Source: an uncultured Clostridia bacterium (GTDB taxonomy: Bacteria > Bacillota > Clostridia > TANB77 > CAG-508). Taken from it: a stretch of 9,132 bases of DNA. Position numbers and translations under genes: made by a program. This document shows positions 5,299 to 9,132 of the stretch, in pieces; positions within the stretch are counted from its first letter, which is position 1; each line of letters starts with the position of its first letter. The stretch is from the NCBI GenBank assembly GCA_944386375.1, contig CALXAW010000052.1, forward strand, positions 1 to 9,132, in the 5' to 3' direction. Below the pieces are notes generated by a model. It was given only the letters and a program-made list of their open reading frames with translations, was not told the DNA's origin and did not search any database.

Positions 5299-8205
5299 TT
5301 ATTCAAAAATTGAATTTAAAATGCCTTTATTATTTGTAGTATTTGTTGTGTTTGTTACATTTTGGTTTTGCTCTTCTGTTACTACAGTATTTTCGCTAAC
5401 TATATTCTCACTTTCTTTTTGTGCCTCTTCTTCTTTTAATTGTTCTAATGAATTAATAAGGTCTTGAAGCCTTTTTATGTCACTACCCATTTGTTCCCAA
5501 TTGTTACTAGAATTTGAGTCTGTTAAGTTATTATTGGCCTTTATTATTGCATCTATTAATCCATCTATGTCGTCTGTGTTTTCTATATCTATATCTACAG
5601 CATATTGTGAAAGCAAATTATTTAGCGCTCTTTCTAAATTATCTCCAATTGCAACTTTGTTTCCTGATGCTACTACTACTTTTTTTAGTATTGGTATGTC
5701 TGATTCATTAAGCATTGTTTGATATATAGGCTCTACATATAATAGTGTATTTTCTAATGGTACTATAATCATTTGTTTTGTTATTTTTGTTCCTGTAACA
5801 TTTAATGCTTGAATTTGGTTAAATATAGTTTCGTCTTGCTCTATTTGTTTGTCTAATTGCATTGGGCCTAATATACTATTATCTGTTGAGAATTTATATA
5901 CTTTTAAGTTGCTATTTCCATCATTATATGTTCCTACTAGATATGATATTATATTTTGTTTTTCTTCTGGTGTATACATTTGCACTAATCCTAATGTTGC
6001 TTCTTCTGAGTCTGATGTTTTTAACATTGTATAATATGGGTATAGTCTACTTCCTGTACTTTTTGTAGTTTGTGTTGTATTATATTTTGCAAAGTCCCAT
6101 ATATCGTCACTTCTGTATAATACATCTTCTTTTACATTGTGGAATGTTGTAAGCATTTGTGCTTGTATATTATACAAAAACTCTGGATATAACAAGTTTT
6201 TTGATATATCTTCTGGTATTTTTTCGTCTATATTTTCAAACAATGTTGGATATGTGTTTCTATATGCCATTGCTATTGGGTCTGTTCTGTCTGTTACATA
6301 AAATCTCATTGTTCCGTCATAACTATTTATTAATACTTTTATAGAATTACGTATATAATTAATTTTTTGCTTAGATCCATTATATTCAATTGTAGTATAT
6401 GTTGAGTATGGATAATTGCTTGAAACTGTATATGCATCTAATACCCATATAATATTTCCATCGTCATCTATTACTGTATATGGATTTTCGTCATATATAA
6501 GGTCTGGTAGTACTTTTTGCGCTCTATCTATTATATTTCTGTTTATTAATATTTTACTGTCTTTTGCTATAGAGCTTGAAAATGCTAAGTTTACGTCACC
6601 TTTTCTTATTCCTAATATTAGTCTATCCCAAAAGCCTAATTGTAACCCTGCTTGACCTTTATATGAATAATCATATTCTTGCCCTGTTTCGTCTGTATAA
6701 TCATATTCTGTTTTGTTTGTAGTGTTTGTTGCTATTGTTTCATTTGTTTCTAGTCCAAAATATATTCTAGGCTCTGATATATCTATTTGGTTATCATCAC
6801 CTGATATGTCACTTTGAATATATTGTATATTTCCTGTATTTGTTGTTTCTGTTGCTGATGTTATTATTTCTCCTATTCCATGTGTATATTCATATGTTTT
6901 ATTATTATATGTTCTACTATTATTACTTATTATTTCTCTTGGTGATAAATAAACCACTTCTGACTTACCATCTATTTCGTATTTGCCTATTGTTGCATCT
7001 CTATATGAATAATAGCCATTTTCTGTTTTGCTGTCTTCTAAAGTATTTAAAACAGCTTCTTGGCTTACTATTGGTATATTTTGCGTTACTTCACTATTTG
7101 TTTGTGTTTCTTGCAAAGTTACAGTTCCAGAATAGTCAAGATTTACTTCTTCTACATTTATGTTATATGCTTTTTTTGTATTATCTATACTTGTTGCAAT
7201 ATATTCTTTTTCTCTGTCTAGCTCATTTGTTTTTACAAATATTAAATCAAATGCTACCATTATTATAAATAATGCTACTAAATATGTTGGAATAACTGCT
7301 ACACATATAAATACTTTTTTCTTTTCTGCTTTTTTAAAGTATTTTACTCCTTTAAATGCTGCAACTATTATTATTATTGCAAAAATAGCATATCCCCATA
7401 ATTTTACTGTTGCCTCTGTAAATCCTGCACCTACTAAGTCTACATCGTTGTCTAATGTTAAAAATTTTTGGAATAGTATATTTTGTGTATTACTTAATAT
7501 TATTAGTGCTATACCTATTGCTACTAATTTTATGTTTCTTAATAGTTTTTTCATCATAAGGCTTTGTTTTAGTGTATTTCTATCTATTCCATCAAATTTC
7601 ATATTAAATACTATTACATAATATAATGCCATATATATACTTAAAAATACTACTAAGGCTATAAAATATATTATAAATATATCTATTACTGGTTTTATAA
7701 ATGTGTAATATGATATGTCTAAGTTAAATATTGAGTCTGTAATACCAAAAGATGCATTACTTGTAAGTAATATAATTTTTGGTGTTAATATTTCTGCCAT
7801 TATTACACTTACTATTGCTGATATTACAAGTGATATTGACTTATTAGGTAATTTAGGCATCTCTTTATTTTCTTGGTCAAAAAATACTTTTAATCCTTTT
7901 TTTATGCCTCTTGTTGTTACATACATAATTATATACATACATATAAAGTTAATTGCCATTATGCAATACTTATAGCTAAAATTAGTCCAAAATACTTCCA
8001 TATATTTTTCGCCTAATTCTTTATATTCTAAAAAGTTTCCTCTAACTCCTACATATATAATTAAAGCAAAAATAAATAAAAATAATAATACTAATGACAT
8101 TCTAACTTTACTTTTCTTTTTAGGTTGTTCTTTTTCTTTAACTTGTACATTATTTGTATTTTCTTCTGTAGTGTTTTTTAGGTCTTTTTTTTCGTTATTT
8201 TCCAA
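5299..8205 (-). CDS. UPF0182 family large membrane protein
   Basis: A 968-residue protein of the UPF0182 family (COG1615), function unknown. A charged cytosolic N-terminus (1-33) precedes about seven membrane segments (roughly 34-53, 79-98, 122-146, 166-200, 224-242, 268-285, 297-325). A very large region, probably extracellular, follows from TNELDREKEYI (326-336). Family hallmarks are clear: PYTVIDDDGNIIWVLDAYT (575-593), NYPYS, then INYIRNSIKVLINSYDGT and DPIAMAYRNTYPTLF (615-656). The tail has a coiled stretch (905-930) and a low-complexity Asn/Thr end. The start is TTG, set by AAAGGAGG (8213-8220) with 7 nt spacing; no ATG fits. The site overlaps the ftsY stop codon, which implies coupling. 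The terminator at 5254-5293 follows the stop by only a few bases. Confidence 0.95.
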   Translation of the reverse strand: MENNEKKDLKNTTEENTNNVQVKEKEQPKKKSKVRMSLVLLFLFIFALIIYVGVRGNFLEYKELGEKYMEVFWTNFSYKYCIMAINFICMYIIMYVTTRGIKKGLKVFFDQENKEMPKLPNKSISLVISAIVSVIMAEILTPKIILLTSNASFGITDSIFNLDISYYTFIKPVIDIFIIYFIALVVFLSIYMALYYVIVFNMKFDGIDRNTLKQSLMMKKLLRNIKLVAIGIALIILSNTQNILFQKFLTLDNDVDLVGAGFTEATVKLWGYAIFAIIIIVAAFKGVKYFKKAEKKKVFICVAVIPTYLVALFIIMVAFDLIFVKTNELDREKEYIATSIDNTKKAYNINVEEVNLDYSGTVTLQETQTNSEVTQNIPIVSQEAVLNTLEDSKTENGYYSYRDATIGKYEIDGKSEVVYLSPREIISNNSRTYNNKTYEYTHGIGEIITSATETTNTGNIQYIQSDISGDDNQIDISEPRIYFGLETNETIATNTTNKTEYDYTDETGQEYDYSYKGQAGLQLGFWDRLILGIRKGDVNLAFSSSIAKDSKILINRNIIDRAQKVLPDLIYDENPYTVIDDDGNIIWVLDAYTVSSNYPYSTYTTIEYNGSKQKINYIRNSIKVLINSYDGTMRFYVTDRTDPIAMAYRNTYPTLFENIDEKIPEDISKNLLYPEFLYNIQAQMLTTFHNVKEDVLYRSDDIWDFAKYNTTQTTKSTGSRLYPYYTMLKTSDSEEATLGLVQMYTPEEKQNIISYLVGTYNDGNSNLKVYKFSTDNSILGPMQLDKQIEQDETIFNQIQALNVTGTKITKQMIIVPLENTLLYVEPIYQTMLNESDIPILKKVVVASGNKVAIGDNLERALNNLLSQYAVDIDIENTDDIDGLIDAIIKANNNLTDSNSSNNWEQMGSDIKRLQDLINSLEQLKEEEAQKESENIVSENTVVTEEQNQNVTNTTNTTNNKGILNSIFE

Positions 8206-8218
8206 ATTTTTACCTCCT

Positions 8219-9124
8219 TTATATTATTGCTTTTACAAATTCGTCAGAGTTAAATACTTCCATGTCATCTATTTGTTCCCCTATACCTATAAATTTTACA
8301 GGTAATTTATTTTCTTCTACAATTCCTATTACTACTCCACCTTTTGCGGTTCCGTCTAATTTTGTAAGTACCAAACCTGTAATATCTGCTTCTTGCTTAA
8401 ATGCATTTACTTGTGATATTGCATTTTGACCTGTTGTTCCATCTATTACAAGTAGTACTTCTTTTGATGCATCTGGCATTTCTTTGTTTATTACTTTTTG
8501 TATTTTATTTAATTCATCCATTAAGTATTTTTTGTTGTGTAGTCTTCCTGCTGTGTCTACTATTAATACATCTGCATCATTTTCTTTAGTTATTTTTATT
8601 GCATCATATACTACAGATGCTGGGTCTGAGCCTTCGTCTCTTTTTACTATGTCTGCTCCTGCTCTTTTTGCCCATATTTCTAATTGTTCAACTGCTGCTG
8701 CTCTAAATGTGTCTGCTGCCGCTACTACTACTTTTTTACCATCTTTAGCTAATCTATTTGCAATTTTTCCTATTGATGTTGTTTTTCCTACTCCATTTAC
8801 TCCAACTACCAATATTACTGATGGCTTTGTTTGTAAATGCAAGCTATTATCTACTTCGTCTAAAATTTGTTTCATTTCTTCTCTTAGTAGATTTTTTACT
8901 TCTTCTTCGTCTTTTACATTTTGTTTTTTTAATTGTTTTCTTAAATTATCTATTATTTTTAAAGATGTGTTCATTCCTATATCTGACATTATTAGTGCTT
9001 CTTCTAATTCTTCTAAAAATTCTTCGTCTACTTTTTTAAAGCTACTAAATACTCTATTTATTTGCCCATCAAATGAGTCTTTTGTTTTACTTAAACCTCT
9101 TTTTAATTTATCAAAAAATCCCAT
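8219..9124 (-). CDS. ftsY: FtsY, signal recognition particle receptor GTPase
   Basis: A complete 301-residue SRP receptor. It binds the Ffh-SRP complex at the membrane and, through paired GTP hydrolysis, hands nascent membrane and secreted proteins to the SecYEG channel. The N domain helices cover about 1-95, with a basic amphipathic start (MGFFDKLKRGLSKTK) suited to membrane contact; the acidic A domain of some species is absent, as usual in Firmicutes. The G domain has G1 GVNGVGKTT (108-116), DTFRAAA (138-144), DTAGR (190-194), TKLD (254-257) and the closing GIGE block (280-283). The ATG at 9124 is the natural family start; only 8 bases lie upstream, so its ribosome site and promoter are outside the window. 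The UPF0182 gene follows after 13 nt in the same operon. Confidence 0.98.
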   Translation of the reverse strand: MGFFDKLKRGLSKTKDSFDGQINRVFSSFKKVDEEFLEELEEALIMSDIGMNTSLKIIDNLRKQLKKQNVKDEEEVKNLLREEMKQILDEVDNSLHLQTKPSVILVVGVNGVGKTTSIGKIANRLAKDGKKVVVAAADTFRAAAVEQLEIWAKRAGADIVKRDEGSDPASVVYDAIKITKENDADVLIVDTAGRLHNKKYLMDELNKIQKVINKEMPDASKEVLLVIDGTTGQNAISQVNAFKQEADITGLVLTKLDGTAKGGVVIGIVEENKLPVKFIGIGEQIDDMEVFNSDEFVKAII

Positions 9125-9132
9125 TTATTTTT

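Noticed and set aside
6840..7621. Long open frames on the plus strand, opposite the UPF0182 gene (142 and 153 aa).
   Set aside because: They are Leu/Phe/Tyr-rich mirror frames of a firmly identified membrane gene and match no known pattern, so I treat them as antisense shadows.

Overview
The window is very AT-rich and has strong purine-rich Shine-Dalgarno sequences (AGGAGG), sigma-A type promoters and U-tract terminators. Its gene content (FtsY, UPF0182, DUF5665, a YvyF-like zinc ribbon, a YqeG-like HAD protein, a clostridial-style L,D-transpeptidase) points to a low-GC Firmicute of the class Clostridia, probably a gut-type member. No mobile element, CRISPR array, tRNA or rRNA was seen.

Right part (4963-9124, minus strand, read right to left): ftsY (SRP receptor) is followed after 13 nt by a large UPF0182 membrane protein. 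The second gene's ribosome binding site overlaps the ftsY stop codon, so the two form a translationally linked pair. A terminator hairpin ends this unit. A small DUF5665 membrane protein starts directly at the end of that hairpin's U-tract, so hairpin and ribosome binding site overlap.

Centre (4390-4954): a small plus-strand gene for a CxxC/CxxC zinc-ribbon protein with a possible helix-turn-helix is divergent from the most unusual part of the window, a two-gene minus-strand operon at 1986-4389. Both of its genes encode long (370 and 436 aa) three-part proteins with a MazF/PemK-like domain in the middle. Each has a small N-terminal alpha/beta domain and a C-terminal helical domain that resembles the DNA-binding domain of Spo0A. 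The first protein keeps the MazF catalytic residues and the second appears to have lost them. No MazE-like antitoxin is present. The operon has a near-consensus promoter (TTGAAA-17-TATAAT). Two abutting inverted repeats, built from TTTGTAAAA-like half-sites that resemble 0A boxes, lie at and just after the predicted transcription start. I infer a self-regulated toxin-like or RNase-based regulatory pair linked to cell state or sporulation; this is a hypothesis.

Left part (35-1985): the operon ends at a strong terminator. A separate promoter then drives an anchored L,D-transpeptidase (526 aa) with acidic and Pro/Thr-rich linkers. A truncated yqeG-like fragment lies next to the left edge. An AT-rich palindrome that supplies the final codons ACT AAT TAG occurs at the ends of both the transpeptidase gene and the zinc-ribbon gene.
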